Shown here: positions 41,836 through 54,225 of the stretch, piece by piece
Numbering within the stretch: the stretch's first letter is position 1
Layout: each line of letters starts with the position of its first letter
DNA from: Guillardia theta CCMP2712
Taxonomy: Eukaryota; Cryptophyceae; Pyrenomonadales; Geminigeraceae
Direction of reading: 5' to 3'
Assembly (NCBI RefSeq): GCF_000315625.1
Contig: NW_005434632.1
Coordinates: 420,899-484,898 of the forward strand
Length of the DNA stretch: 64,000 nt
Notes under the pieces: generated by a model
The model's input: only the letters and a program-made list of their open reading frames with translations
What the model was told of the DNA's origin: nothing
The model's database searches: none
Translations under genes and position numbers: made by a program

Positions 41836-44729
41836 TTAGTGTCGCGCCCCTCGCTGGCTGTCTCGGTCTCTTGGTCGCGGGTCTGATCGCTGAAGCAGCT
41901 GGGCAGGTGCTGGGCTGTCAGGAAGCTGCACGTGCTCCACCGACGTGTCGGTCTCGCTCGACGTGGAGCTCGCGTGCCGCCGGCTGTGCCGGGAGCTCTT
42001 GGGCGCCCCCTCTCGGCGGCTCTGGACGGGTCCGCGGCGATCGACCTGGGACTCGGAGTCTTGACTTCGCTCCTTGCGACTCGCCCGGCGATCAGAGTTG
42101 GTCTGCTCGACCTCATGACTGCTCGTCCTCCTGCCAGGATACTCAGGCCGCGGGCTTGCTGCGCGCTCATCGCCATGGGCATGTTGCCTCCTCTTGTGGT
42201 CCTGTTCCTTCTCGTCTCTAATTGACTGGGTCCTTTCGAGGCTCTGAGCGGTGGAGCTCGACCTTGGCTCCCGACTAGAACGGCGTCTCTTGTCTCCATC
42301 ATCCTCCCCCTCCCTCCTCCTCGTCTCCTTCTCTTCCTCCCTCCACATCCTCCCCCTTTCAGCTCGTCCATTTTCCGTCCTCTCCCTCCGGCTTGTCGGG
42401 TCAACCGAGCTGCTGTGTTCGTCGGCTATGTTGAGTCTCGATCCCCGCGCTGCCGGCCCCACCTGCCCCGGAATCACTGCTCTCCATCCCCAGTGCTCCA
42501 CCTTGTCGCGGGAGGCTGCAGCACCCTGCCGCTGGGAGGCGTTAACCTCCTCCGGCTTGCCAGCTACTTTCCACGTGCGGAAGGGCCTCCATGCTGGGAG
42601 TTTCCACTTGGGCCAGAGGGCTGCTGGCTTGCAGGACCATCTGATCTTAGACAACAAGAGGCCGAGAGCTGCGCCAAGTGCGAGGACGATGATGACAGCG
42701 GAAGACACCTGCGGGAGCTGGTCAGTGGGGAGAGATCCCGCAGGTCAGTGGGGAGAGATCCCATGTAAGGGCCGTACAATCAGCAGCAGGATGGCTGTTG
42801 AGCCGCGACTGATGAAGGTTGACAGCTGCTCTCCCCACAGAACCCACTTGCCGTTGAGGCAGATAGGCTGGTAGTCTGACTGTTGACATCGAACGGTGCT
42901 GCCGTCACTGCGCACTAACATCACGGACAGGACGTGCACGGAAGCACTTGCCTGCAGATGCGACACTCTCCGTTCCTACAGTCGCCTTCGAAGTCGATGG
43001 CTGGCGACTCAAAGGAGAACATGAAGTATCCGTTGTCAAAGTGAAAATCCCCTTGCGAGCACTCGCCGGAGATCTGTCAAAGGAAAGGAGTGAATCAGCA
43101 CAGGTCGAACTGAACTTTCGGCTCACGTGAATCTCGTAGAGGGAGTCCGGGCAGGGGCCGTCTGTGGTGCAGGAGTTGCGAGCCGCGTCCACCAGGCACT
43201 TGACGCACGTAGGACTAAATGTTCAGCTGTGAGTGAGCTGGGGGTCAGACAGGCAACAACCTGCATGTATCTGATGGACTGAAAGTCCAGGGGTTGCCTT
43301 GCATGTACGGGTAGACTCCGAGGAGAGAGTCATACCTTTGTGACTGATAGCTGTAATAGGTCGTCGATGACGTCACTGACATCGACCGACAGGTGGCGCT
43401 TGAACCCGTAGGATTCCCTCCATATTGCGGACAAGGAGCGCATATTCCATTGCTCGCAGCACATCCTGTAACTTCAACTCTCACTATGCATCAAGTTCCA
43501 AGAGACTGACCTCCATGGTTTGTGACGCAGGTCAAGCATGTCTGGTAGCACGCGCAAAAAATTGATTGTTCTGCTGTCATGGACATGGACTGCAGATGCG
43601 ATCATTGAATCATTCATCATTCCGGCCTTATTAAGTTACCTCGCACATGTAGCTGTAGATCCATCCGCTGACTGATGGTTGATGAGGTTGACATGCGTCC
43701 TCGCAATCTCTGTACATGTAGCATGTTCTCGTGGTGGGACTGTAAGAAGAAGCGCTGGCGCAGCAGAAGTCGTCCGTTCTCTCAAGACAGTCTTGTTTAT
43801 ACTCACAAGAAGTACACACTGTTTTCTTTGGGTCTAGCAAGATTACAAACTGCCTTATCGTCAGCACGAGGAGAGGGAGACAGCAAGTCGGGAGTCACAA
43901 GGAGCTGCTTGGCATTACCGGAGTGCATGTGGCGGGGGTGTTGTAGTATCCCTTTGTCGAGACGGTGTCGGACTGATGATTCCACTTGATTGCCAACTGC
44001 ATGGGTTTTGAACCGGCCGGGTTCAAGTCGATGACCGGGAAGAAGGCAGGGGCCCAGGAGTTGACTTTGCCGCAGAAACTCTCTGATGGCACGTGAGGAT
44101 CTTCAAGACATGTCACCTCCTCGCTTACTCTCAGCTCGTTTGGGCGTCCCCCAGGGTACTCGCGTCTGGAAAAAAGTTGAGTACTCGATGTTTGAGGTCG
44201 ACTGTCTTTCGTCTTCAATCAGCACATGCGTCAAGACTGACTCTGCGTATGCGCCGGGGGGCTTGTTTGAGGAGCACGTGGTAGGAAGCTCGTACTTCTT
44301 GCACTTAGAGCGCAAGGGAAGCTTCGAGAAATGTCGTACATACGCCTCCAGCAGCAACTTTATCTTGTTTGTCAGCCCCGAGCCTGTATTCTGAGACGTC
44401 AAGTTCGATGGCATTACAACTGGGTGATTCTCGTCCACTCCACAATACTTGTCAAGAGCACAATCACAGTCACTGATGCACTCAACACACAAGCCGACGA
44501 GGCGAGGCTTTGTGTCTTCAGCTGGCTTGTTCCATTGTGAATTAGCCTTGTTGTACATGTACGTTTTGTCCGCGAAGACAAACTGACAGATTGGAGCCTC
44601 TTTGGTATTACAGTCCTCTGGAGAATAACAGATCTCGCCGTACTTGGCTGAAAGTGCAGCAGGAAGGAGGAGGAGGAGGAGGAGGAGCTGGAGGAGGAGG
44701 AGGAGGAGGAGGGGTTGGCCGCGCCGCAT
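41836..44729 (-). CDS. Type I membrane protein: Cys-rich ectodomain, one TM helix, Arg/Ser-rich tail
   Basis: The start at 44729 gives MRRGQPLLLLLLLQLLLLLLLL, a signal peptide ending LPAALSA. The ectodomain, over several exons, is rich in cysteine: YGEICYSPEDC, CVECISDCDCALDKYC, CTSCEYKQDCLERTDDFCC, CYMYRDCEDACQP, CAPCPQYGG and others. Exon phases were only partly checked; the exon order comes from continuous strand and open frames. Near the C-terminus SSAVIIVLALGAALGLLLSK is a single membrane helix, followed by a ~260-residue cytoplasmic tail rich in Arg, Ser and Glu, including KETRRREGEDDGDKRRRSS. A surface receptor or adhesion protein is plausible. No family was recognised. The poly-Leu leader is encoded by CTC-type triplets (44660-44715). 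Confidence 0.6.
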
Positions 44730-45084
44730 TTTGAAACACGAGGACTGAAGGGGTTCATCGGTGGGTTGAGCTGGAACTGTCGGGGTCAATTTTAGAGGGG
44801 GTTGGGGTTGTCCCTTCGTCTGCTAGAAGGGGTACTTTGATAGTGTAGAAATGGTTTCAATGGGGGTGGGGGTGTGAGTCAGCTGGTGGTAAGGGATAAA
44901 AGGCTTTATCGCGAGTTATGTTAGACCGCTACGTTCCAAGTGAGGGGTAAATTTCAAATATACAGCTGCTGCTTCAAATTAATTTCGATTTCATTCAATT
45001 TCCCTCGATGATGGTCCCTCGTACGGCTGTGACCGTTGGAACTGTACCATGAAATTCAGTCAAGTCTGTGGGCCGGCTACTAGG
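44730..45084. other. Spacer between two minus-strand genes
   Basis: About 355 nt with a GGGGTACTTTGATAGTG / GGGGGTGGGGGTG block at 44828-44875, another example of the recurring spacer motif. It is the likely promoter region of the Cys-rich membrane protein. Confidence 0.4.
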
Positions 45085-48000
45085 CTAGCCCGTGACGGTC
45101 ACTGAACCAACGTGGGAGAAGAGCAGGTTGCTCAAGTACGTCTGCTTGCTCGCTTGAGAGTCCTCGGGCCACTCCCAGTAGGGGACCACGAGCACGGGGA
45201 TCATCAGCTCCGCAAGGTGCCGATGCTTGAGCTTGGTCGAGCCCAGAGGGTGTCGACCGTTGCCGTCCGGCCTCACCGTGGCCGAGCCTGTGATCACAGA
45301 GAAAGTCAAAAGAGAAGACTGATGACTGCTGGGGTGAGCTGGGAATCATGAACTCACCAGGGCGTGTTTCCTGCGCGGATCCAGCAGAATATGCGTAGTG
45401 GTAGGGACCGTCGACTTCAAGGGCGATGCCGAAGGTTGGCAGCCAGGCGTCGACGACGTAGCGGGAGCGAGGTTCCATCCATTCCTCCTCCACCTCGACC
45501 CCCATCCCCCGCAAAGTTCTGATGACGTCGCTCTGGAGCCGAGAGACCGTCAGGCCAGCTCCTCCAGCCAGGCCCCTGCCGACCCCAGCTGCCACGGCCT
45601 TCATGGACGTGGACGAGTCGAGGAGGAGGTGGGAGGGGATGCTCTTCGAGGCCATTTGGAGCTTCTGCTGCCCCTCCTTGTAGCTGCCCTTGATGTCCCG
45701 CAGAGCGCAGTCGAGGAGGTACTGGTGGACCTGAAAGAGGCAAGCGCGGTCCATGTTGGCGATGTGAAACTTGATCGCATCTAGCAGCCAGTCGTGGACC
45801 CTCCCGCTGACTTGTAGCGCTGCGACCGACCACGCGATGTTGGCAACTGCCTGGCCAGAGGAGGAAGCAACGTCGAGGGAGACCAGCTCGTCAACAAGAC
45901 ACTCGACGACTCCCTCGGGCCCTTGGATGTCCAGTACTGCCATGGCATGCATCGTCATGGAGATGGATTGAGCGGATGGAGAGACCCTGTCCTTGTCCCT
46001 ATCCCTTCTCCTCTCTGCTGTCATCGTGGACCCTCCTAGCCCACCCCCCACGAGTTTGATCAAGTGTTGGAATACAGCCTGATCGCGCAGGCGCGAGTTG
46101 GCGTAAGAGTTGAGCACCATCGAGGCCTGCTGGTGGGAAAACTGCTGGGGGGGTCTGCGGCGGATGATCTTAGAGAAACTTCGGAGGAGGTTGAGATCCT
46201 AGAGCAGCGTGTCAGCCCCGACCTATGAGCAGGATGCAGCTCGTCACCTGCACCTTGAGCCTGGTCATCCCATTGCAGATCATGGCGATCGCCTGCGCGT
46301 CGAGAGAGTCCGGCTCTCGGGTCGAGATGGTCTGTGAGCTACATCAGCACGCTTCCTCTCGCTTCCTCCTCCCTGCTTCTCACCCATGCATGAGAGAGGA
46401 GCATACGTAGTAGCACGTCGTCCTTCCTGCCGAGCCGAGCGAGGGCGTTGATAACCAGCGCGAGCTCCTGAGCGCTGAAGGAGGAGGGAGGGGAGGCCTT
46501 GCTATCCTCCTCGGAGTAGAGGGAGTAGGTCGCCTCGATCAGTGCCTGCTTGACTTGCTCCTCAACCTCTTCGATTTCTCGCTGCTGCCCGGCCGACAAC
46601 TTCCTGCTGCTCTTGTCGAGGTTGACAATGAAGTTGAAGATGTTGGCTATCCCCTGCAGAGGAGGTGGTCAGTGTTCATTCCGACTGTAATCCTCTTGCA
46701 CCTGAGCATCAAAGTAGCGTGACTTCATGGAGCCGAGAAAGCGGAGGACGGCGATGAGTTGGGTAGAGGTGTGGTCAGAGCAGGCGTGCTCCAAGGAGGT
46801 CAGAACCATAACAGCATGTTTGATCTGTCAGGATGATGAGTTCAAAAAGCTTGAACAAGCACAGGTTCAACCGAGGAGTTCTCGTTGAGGGATTGCACGG
46901 CTACCGACATGACTTTTAAGATCGCAACCTCCAGTCTGCTCTTCAGTTGTTGATTTCTACAACCTGAGGATATCATCGTCGTTACAACAACAAAGTCATG
47001 GAATGGTTTCTGACACAACTCACTTGTCTTGAAAGACGTTAGCATCTAGACAGTAAAGACGTAAACTTTACATTTATGAGTGAAAAGAAGAATGTTACCT
47101 TGAGAGTTATTGCTTGCGAAGGAAAATCCCAATCGTCACATTGGACGGAATCGAACAAGATGTTGAGAATCCTTTCGTTGGATGGCATCTTGCAAACAGC
47201 ATTCAAACAGGAGGCATCTGAGACAACGGTCACTTCCTCATCAAGGATTGAGCATGAAACACTACAAGCTGAGGCGCTCAAAAGCTGGTGTCTGACGCAG
47301 AACTCGATTTCCGTTGTAACGACCTCCCAAGCTTGATTTAGCTGGAACAAACTTGACGAGTCTGTCTGCATGTGCTCTCCTTTACGAGCATCATTATCAA
47401 CCGCTCCCGCCACGAGAGAGTCTGCAACAGCATGTGCGAGAACAGAGAGGTCAAAGGCGGAAATGGCTGATTTTGACATAGTTGTGCTCCTCTTCCTTTG
47501 CGCTTCCTTCAAGGACCCCACAGCAGCTTCCACACAAAGTCTCCTGCCACGTCATCGTCAGGAGACGTCGGATGGGGATGATGCAGGTTACAGGGCGAGC
47601 AGAATAGTCTGGTCTACTTTCTCTCTCCCAAACCACCGGAGGAGGAGGAGGAGGACTTCCACGTCCCCTAGGATCTCCCTGCTTGCCGCCGATGCCTCCA
47701 AGCTCAGGTCGATCAGCGCGTGTGCCTGGTTGCGAGTGTGAGGGTGAAGAGTCGCGAGCAGCACGCTGACCGTTGCTCTCATGATGGAGGAAGATAACAA
47801 GCTCGCTCGTGAGCTGCGGGCTCTTGCAGGCGAGTCATTGTTCGGGTCCTCCGGAGCTGAAGAAAGCCTGCTGAGGATTTCTTTTCTCTCCTCCATCCGC
47901 AAGCTTCTTGCCATCAAGACATTGAGAAAGTTCTCACAGTTCACATCCCATGAAGAAACGATCCTTGCTGTTCAAGACCAAAGAAGTCAGAACAAGACAA

Positions 48001-49204
48001 CAAACATGTAACTCTGTGCTTACCCAGGTCAACAACAGATCTAGAGTCCAACTTCACCTCCTCATCCACCATCTTCGTGAAGTGCCCCAGTACCTCTTGC
48101 AGACGCACATTGGAGCCCGAGAAGGCTTCTGCTGCCATGGCCATCGTCTGCCCCTGGTAGCTTCGCGAGGAATGGCGCAAGAAGACTGAGGAGAAGTGTC
48201 CCAGCACCTGTACGTCCAGTCGCCCGAGTCGCTTCAGCCCGTGCGCGATCAGCGCTGCTGCTTGCAGGTCGATGGTTTGAGTCGGCCTCCTCAGCATCTC
48301 AAGAGCCAAGAATGTAAGGACAGGATGGTTCTGTCTTGCCCTGTTGCATCCTCCCACAATCATCGCGATGCCCTGAGGGGACCCGGTCGGTCAAGAGGCG
48401 AGAAGAGGAGCGGGAGCTTACCTGGGAGCTGAAAGAGGAGATGTTGATCTTGTCCAGGGTGTCAAGAAGGCACTTGATCGTCTCATTCGCCCCTTTCAGC
48501 TGTAAAGAGGTCGGCTGGGAGAGCGCGTTCACGAGGGTCGACACAGTCTGTCCGTCGCACTCCGTGTAGTTGTTCGACCTGTCGGCGTCGGCGACTATTT
48601 CCTGTATCCGCAGGCAGCTTGCCTCAAAGAACGAGGTGTATTTGCTCCAACTCTTTCGTAGAGCGTTGAACGCCATAGCGATCTGCTTTAACCGTAGGGC
48701 TCGACAGTTCGTTTGTAGGCATCCAACACAAATCTCTTCGATGTCCTGCATCTTGACAGCATGAGAGGACGGGAGGGTTCGTCCTGCCCTAGTCCCGTCA
48801 AAGCTATTCAATTTTGAGAGCACGCGAGCAGCATCTGCAACTTTCATACGAGCATTGCTGCCTCTACCGGCGGCCAGGAGGGGGTGTATGGTTTCAACCA
48901 TGCCGCAAAGATCGCGGAAGTCTTTCAGGAGAGGAAGCTGTATTGGCGCCGTCCTGGGAGTTCTACCCTGCTGTCGTTTGAGGTTGTTCTTCTGATTAAC
49001 GTTCTGCGACATGGAAATGCGGACGATGTTGCATTCTCCGGGGCGCAAGTGAAGGGCTGCTTCCTGCTCCCTCACGCCGCGGAGCCTTCGAACCAAAGGG
49101 CAGCACAAGCTGTTAGAGGCACGATAAAGCTGGAGGTCATGCGTTATCCTAAAGCTCGTAGCGCACTGGAGTAGGAAGATGGAAAATGAGATCGATGGGC
49201 GCAT
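45085..49204 (-). CDS. Plastid RAP-domain protein (FASTK/OPR-like organelle RNA factor), multi-exon
   Basis: I start at 49204 because it gives MRPSISFSIFLLQCATS followed by FRITH, a signal peptide with Phe at the cleavage site; an in-frame ATG also exists at 49243. The body, over about ten exons, is helical repeat protein with segments such as LKQIAMAFNALRKSWSKYT, QTIDLQAAALIAHGLKRLG, AQELALVINALARLGRKDD and GQAVANIAWSVAALQVSG, typical of octotricopeptide/FAST-type repeats. The C-terminal RAP domain is clear: RYVVDAWLPTFGIALEVDGP, then across an intron GNGRHPLGSTKLKHRHLAEL and VLVVPYWEWPE. RAP proteins act on organelle RNA stability, splicing or rRNA processing. With the ISE2-type helicase it is one of two predicted plastid RNA factors here. 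Confidence 0.8.
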
Positions 49205-49607
49205 CCCAGTCCCAGTCTGTTCCCAGTTGCCGCGGACGTCCAACCTTGTTCCTCCTACCCTTGTCTTGCTCCCGCTCCTTCTGCTTCTGCTTCTCCAACT
49301 TCTTCTTCTTCCTCTGCCACTGCTCCCTCCCCCCTACAGCTCAACACGCACCCCGACCCCCTTTCTCCTGCTTTTGTTTCATTGGTTGTTTTGCCTTTTA
49401 CGGCTGCTCCTGTATGAGGGGGATGAGGGGTACAATCAATTGAGGATCAGATTTGACTAAAGAATTTGTGTAATTAGTAACGTCTTGTAACGTTTTTCTT
49501 TGGTCACCGAAAAGAATTCTTTTCGAGGACCAGGAGCAACGAACTGACCAAGGACCCACCTTCTTTCCCGAGATTGTCGGTCAAGTGGGTGGGTGATCTA
49601 TCCTACC
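49205..49607. other. Divergent promoter region
   Basis: About 400 nt between the head-to-head RAP gene and the 49608 gene. It is pyrimidine-rich at 49260-49400 and AT-rich from 49440 to 49530, with no open frame worth calling. Confidence 0.4.
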
Positions 49608-50431
49608 ATGAGCTTGACCATGAGCAACCCCATGCTTCGATGCTTGCTGTTTATGATTATCTGCTCGAGATGTATCGCCGTCTCTCCTCTGAAGATCTTC
49701 GCAGGCATGGGATGGGAATGGAGAGCATTCTTCCACGGGGACTTGCGTGGAAACTTTCAGAATCATATCAATTCAACAATGCCAAATCTATTGAATCGCT
49801 ATCCTGAAAGCGAAGCAGAGGAAAGGTATGATGTTTACGCCTGCATCGAAGAAAGTGTTGGGTATAAGGTTCGTGGTGATGAACAATCGGAATTGCTGGA
49901 AGTTAAAACTCGCCTTGAAAGAAAAAAACGAGGTGCAGAGCAATGGCAAAAGGTAGCTATTTCTTTTTTGTTGCAACAAGGTTGTCAGACTCAGCTCTCC
50001 ATTTTTGCAGGAACTTATTCCCCGTCAAGCAAACAGCAAAGGGGTATACCCCACTCTTGCGAATGATGTGAAGGCCCTGCTCAAGTCGGATGGCCGAGAA
50101 ATAAACAGCGTATCCGAAGTCAAGCTCGACAAATCGAGAATAATCTACAGAGGTACGAGCCGCGGATCAGCAGACCAGCACTGTCTTGACTGTGACACAC
50201 ATTGCAGTCTATCATTCGGGTACGAGAGAGCCTGATGAGAAGTACAAAGGAGTTTCGGTCGAGTGCACATTGATCAAGACTACTTCCGGCGCAAAGTTCA
50301 CATCGATCTGTGTAGAGCACAGCAAGCATGCAGACAAGATTTACTCTGTCATTGAGGAGCTGAAATTGTCAGAATTTGAGAGAGAAAGGCTCATTGTTTG
50401 TCAAGAAGCCGACCAAGCTCAGGTGATGTGA
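49608..50431 (+). CDS. Small secreted or plastid-routed protein of unknown family
   Basis: Three exons: 49608 to about 49951, about 50010-50151, and about 50209-50431; the phases agree at both introns. The leader NPMLRCLLFMIICSRCIA is a signal peptide; the start could be the ATG at 49608, 49620 or 49632. The mature part opens with GWEWRAFFHGDL and continues with VYACIEESVGYKVRGDEQ and LLEVKTRLERKKRGAEQWQK. This recalls CYTH-like beta-barrels in its 'E-W-R', 'VG.K.R' and 'LE.K.R' pattern, but I am not certain of the family. The tail is GVSVECTLIKT and VIEELKLSEFERERLI. Function unknown. Confidence 0.55.
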
Positions 50432-51497
50432 TTTGGTCTGGTGTATTTCGTGTCATGACGCAGCCCACAGAAATCATGGTTGAGTGTTGCCTGCATGGGA
50501 TATCCAGGTTTTGTGAAGTTCTTGTCCGATCATCAGAATGGAGCTCGTCATGGTGCAATGTCACATGACTGAATGTAAGGCTCTCATTCACAGCAAATAT
50601 CAAACAAAAGTGGGCAAGAAAATGTTTACTGTACATATTTTCCGGCTGAAATGTACAAATATTACACATGTTTTTCTCATACACTAGAATACACAGGCGG
50701 TTTGAAAAAGCATGTCATAAAAAAAACGACAACTTCTGCTCCACTTGACGCCGGGATATCTCCTCATGTTCGACCATCCTGCAAATCAGGCATGTTAACT
50801 CGGGAATCAATTAGATTCACCGCACATGCAGCACAACAGATCAATGTCCTCACAAACTAGAGTATAGAATCCTCAAGATAATTCAGTTCCTAAGGTGAGC
50901 ATAGTTTGACACATCATCGGACATCGAAGTTAAGAACGCTCTAAAACAGCACGCATCGCAATTTCACACCTTGTAAAATGGAAGCGTTGCCGGGAGTAGT
51001 GACCGTCTACCATTCTGGATCAGGTCAGTCCGAGGTAGGAGATTGCTTCTTCCCTATCCACATCGAGACTTCAACTCTGCCCACCCTTTTCTCCTCCACA
51101 CCATACGGTATGATTGTCCTCGATCGTATCTGATCAGTCACAAGCCGCGCTCGTGCTGTGGTTTTCAACCCCCAGTTTAACACCCAGTTTCAAATTTCAC
51201 CACAATCTTCAAAACTGAAAAGGTAAAGTTGAATCATTGACTCTGAATTTTGATAGGCCGGCTTGGCCCGGCCAGGCTGCCGGCCGAGGCCGGCTGCGGC
51301 GGCGCGACACTGAGCTTCGGAATCACCCAGGTCGGAGTTTCCCGAGAAAAAAAAACAAAACTTGTTCCAGACCCTACCCCGTCTTCCTAGAAAAAGTTCT
51401 TTGAAAGTACCGGTAGTGAAGCATCAAACACTTGTAGCATCGAATCAAGGCCAAGCTGTTCCCCTCAAGTCCTCGGTCCTCTACCACGCAAGGAGCA
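50432..51497. other. Spacer without recognised gene
   Basis: About 1.07 kb. 50930-51145 has scattered resemblance to 5S rRNA (GAAGTTAAG, CCATACGGTA, TCTGATCAG), but not in the right order and spacing. 51255-51310 is a GC-rich GGCCGG block. Nothing is called. Confidence 0.4.
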
Positions 51498-51935
51498 ATG
51501 CACTCGAAGGACCTTCACGTCCCTCCCCACATCACCAAGGCCCTTCTTGCTGCTAAGGAGAAGGAAGCTTCCCAGGAGTTTCAGGTCGCGGCCAGTTTGA
51601 CTTCATGCGTGCTCGGCCTCGAAAACTTCCAGCTCAAGGAATCCAACTATCACCCGGAGAGAGAGATCTTACAAAAGGCGCATGAATTCACATCGACACT
51701 CAGGACTCGCAGGTTCAGCAATGAGACTGGCAAGACTGAGCGTCGTCATCCGCAGGCTTCCGCGTCCTCAGGCTCTCCCAAAAACAATGACCTGCATCAG
51801 CATTCCACTCTTCCTCTCTGCGTTGGCACCCAGGTTTGGACAACCGCGGACCAGGTCAATCAAACAGAGCGAAACAACAAGAATAATTATCAAGACTCGA
51901 AAGGCTCAAAAAGACCAGAAGAATGGCATTGGTAG
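51498..51935 (+). CDS. Small soluble protein, paralogue of the His-rich protein at 55703
   Basis: A 145-residue single-exon frame starting MHSKDLHVPPHITKALLAAK. It shares with the 55703 protein the core SNYHPEREILQKAHEFTS (there HSYHPEAVVVKAAHEYTK) at the same distance from the N-terminus, and a similar helical lead-in. The C-terminal third is Asn/Gln/Ser-rich and may be non-coding in part, since the frame could end in an intron. No targeting signal. Family not recognised; the shared motif is the main reason to accept it as a gene. Confidence 0.5.
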   Translation: MHSKDLHVPPHITKALLAAKEKEASQEFQVAASLTSCVLGLENFQLKESNYHPEREILQKAHEFTSTLRTRRFSNETGKTERRHPQASASSGSPKNNDLHQHSTLPLCVGTQVWTTADQVNQTERNNKNNYQDSKGSKRPEEWHW

Positions 51936-52890
51936 GAGGGCAGGTCCGTAGGTAGACTACTACGGCGAGTCGAGGGCAGCAGCCTGTTCAATTTCCTTGA
52001 TCAGCAACTATCAAAGACGTGATATCGTGAATAAACACTCAGAACATGACAGCCCATGCAACACTCTATTTCAGGTCCATATTCAAGCAAACATTACACA
52101 AAACTGTCCGTGAAGGCGCTGCAGTTCTCTGTCACGCATTGCAAAACAATGTTGGCGTTGTTTTTCGATTGAGCAAGATGTAGGGGCAGGAGAAAGTTTT
52201 ATTTGATTCAAACAAGGTTTGTAAAGTTTCTGCACGATTACAACTTGAGGTTGGGGACTGCAGTTCCTGTCTCCCAAGATCGCCGAACCGTTCACTTCAG
52301 GACTAAGTTACGCCGGCCGCGGCGGAAGCCGGTAGGACCGTACAGTGATGGCCGAGGACGATCCTTTTATAGTCGAGGGGAACCACCAGGGGTGGTGAGG
52401 CTCCTCACGCACGAGCGAGCATCCCTCGTGCGTCCACTTAGATCTGTTGCTTGCTCCTTCTCGAGGTTCAGCCAATCGTACAAGTGGAGGGTAGACCACT
52501 CGTTCTTTGCACGCTCTGTCGCCCAACAGAGGTTTTACTCCAGCGATCCAGTAGCCGTTAGAGCCCTTACTGCCTTCGTGACTGTAAGAGAAGACTAAGA
52601 GAAGACCATAGCTTCTCTTGCTGCCCACTCTTGCTCACTAAGGATCCTTCCTGCAGAGGCTTGAGCTAGCACCTTCACAGAGCTCTGATAATAACGAGGA
52701 CAATCAGGAGAATTACGGCAGCGGCGAGCCTGGTTTGCCAGTGACCCTGAAACTGTCACACGCTATCACAGGGCCGGGCCGTAGACTGACAACTGAGAGC
52801 CAGCGAGAGTCGGTAACCTTTGATTGTTTATCACTAACTTAATACACATGTGTAACATTACAACTTGACTTTACAGCTTTCATCACAGAG
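51936..52890. other. Spacer with a weak retrotransposon-tail fragment
   Basis: About 950 nt. 52685-52790 (ACGAGGACAATCAGGAGAAT ... TGACCCTGAAACTGTCACAC) is a diverged piece of the 3' tail of the 20 kb retrotransposon. A 131-codon plus-strand frame at 52203-52598 shows no family features and is not called. Confidence 0.5.
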
Positions 52891-54207
52891 TCAAACTCTA
52901 GACATAACTACAGAGACAGGCTGACAGGTTTGGGCTGTAAGGAGAGAGGAAGAATGAATATCTTGCATATGAGTCGGATGAATAAATTCGCTTTCTGGAG
53001 TTTGTTCAGTTCTGACATAAATCTGAAATCTCGCTGCTTTTTTCATTTGGTCCGGACCCAGTTTGTCTTCGCGTTCAATAGAGAATGACAAATATCGAGT
53101 GCTGCTCAACGGAGGAAGGTTGATTGAATCGTATTCCACCCTCTTCTCAATGTCACCCAAATTGTTCATTGGCTGTACTGGCTCGTTTTTCCTGTTCGTC
53201 ATTGTCATCAGAATGAAAGCTATAATGCATAGCAAGACGACAGCAACAGAGACGATGATCAGTGTCGTCTTTTCAGACACTGAATTGTCAGAGGCGGTTG
53301 ACTGTTCGACTTGGAAGTTGATCTTGATGACTTTCGGCAAACCCCTTTCTGAAAGGAGTCGGTTCACAAATTCGATATTCAGCCCTGCAATCAAATCCTT
53401 GGGTTGATCTGTCTTGGTCTTGTACACAAGGCTCGTGTGTTGTGTCTCTTGCTCGGATTTAATTGATTCCGTCGCCAAGCTGTCCCCAATGACACCACAC
53501 TTTGAAATGAGGTCTACAAAAACCTGTCTGATTTTTTGTTGCAGTGGACTGAAGCTCTCAAGACTGGTATCCAGCAAGACCGTGATGGTGACGGAGAAGC
53601 AACCTTGATCACACTGCTTGACAGGTGCTTGAGGACTCGGAGGATGCTTCTCGTCTGCTGCCTCGATGCATTCAGTGTTCCATGCCCCTCCCCCGGGCTT
53701 TGTGGTACCGCTTGGACAAGCCACGCATCGCCCCGGAGAAGAGCTGCTGTAATCCATTCTATACATGTTAGTGCCGCATGGCTCAAAGTCATTGCATGCA
53801 GTTGCTCCCTCTGCTGACCAAGAGCCGTTTCTACATTGCATGCAAGTCGCTGTGTATGCCGCACCTTTGGGAAGATACTGTCCTGCTGGGCATGCAGAAC
53901 ATGTTCCAACACTGTTCCCTGATGTCTTGTCCAGAAAAGAGCAGTTTGCACGGAAATACCCATCACTGCAGGGTCCGCAGCAGATGCTTTGGGTACCTGT
54001 ACCCTGGGCCTGGCACTTCCAGCCCGTCTCAATTGTGCAGAGAGACGAGCACCCATCCCCATTTACAGTATTCTTGTCATCACATTGCTCGAATTCCTGT
54101 ACAACGCCATCTCCACACTTCGAGGATGTTTGAGAGCTATTTCCGGCATCCACCCCCTTCTTCGCTAAAAGAAGAGCTATCAGTACGAAACGCTGATGTA
54201 TTCTCAT
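52891..54207 (-). CDS. Type I membrane protein with DUF4215 and TNFR/GCC2-like Cys-rich repeats
   Basis: Single exon, about 438 residues from the ATG at 54207 (a second ATG lies at 54225). The signal peptide is RFVLIALLLAKKGVDAG. Next is a DUF4215 'Myxococcus cysteine-rich' repeat: CGDGVVQEFEQCDD, NGDGCSSLC, GWKC. Then come ephrin-receptor/GCC2-GCC3-type Cys modules (CSACPAGQYLPKGA, CMQCRNGSWSAEGATAC, CVACPSGTTKPGGG). A ~110-residue domain follows (VTITVLLDTSLESFSPLQQK...), then a TM helix (LIIVSVAVVLLCIIAFILM) and a ~90-residue cytoplasmic tail. It is probably a surface receptor or adhesion protein. The intronless structure contrasts with most neighbours. It points convergently to nothing obvious. 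Confidence 0.75.
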   Translation of the reverse strand: MRIHQRFVLIALLLAKKGVDAGNSSQTSSKCGDGVVQEFEQCDDKNTVNGDGCSSLCTIETGWKCQAQGTGTQSICCGPCSDGYFRANCSFLDKTSGNSVGTCSACPAGQYLPKGAAYTATCMQCRNGSWSAEGATACNDFEPCGTNMYRMDYSSSSPGRCVACPSGTTKPGGGAWNTECIEAADEKHPPSPQAPVKQCDQGCFSVTITVLLDTSLESFSPLQQKIRQVFVDLISKCGVIGDSLATESIKSEQETQHTSLVYKTKTDQPKDLIAGLNIEFVNRLLSERGLPKVIKINFQVEQSTASDNSVSEKTTLIIVSVAVVLLCIIAFILMTMTNRKNEPVQPMNNLGDIEKRVEYDSINLPPLSSTRYLSFSIEREDKLGPDQMKKAARFQIYVRTEQTPESEFIHPTHMQDIHSSSLLTAQTCQPVSVVMSRV

Positions 54208-54225
54208 CGTGTTCGTGATGCGCAA

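Noticed and set aside
50920-51145. Possible 5S rRNA gene
   Set aside because: GAAGTTAAG and CCATACGG...TCTGATC pieces look like 5S rRNA, but order and spacing are wrong and no 120-nt fold can be drawn; at best a scrambled pseudogene.
52203-52598. 131-codon plus-strand frame
   Set aside because: Arg/Ser/Phe-rich, overlaps an equally open antisense frame, and shows no family motif.
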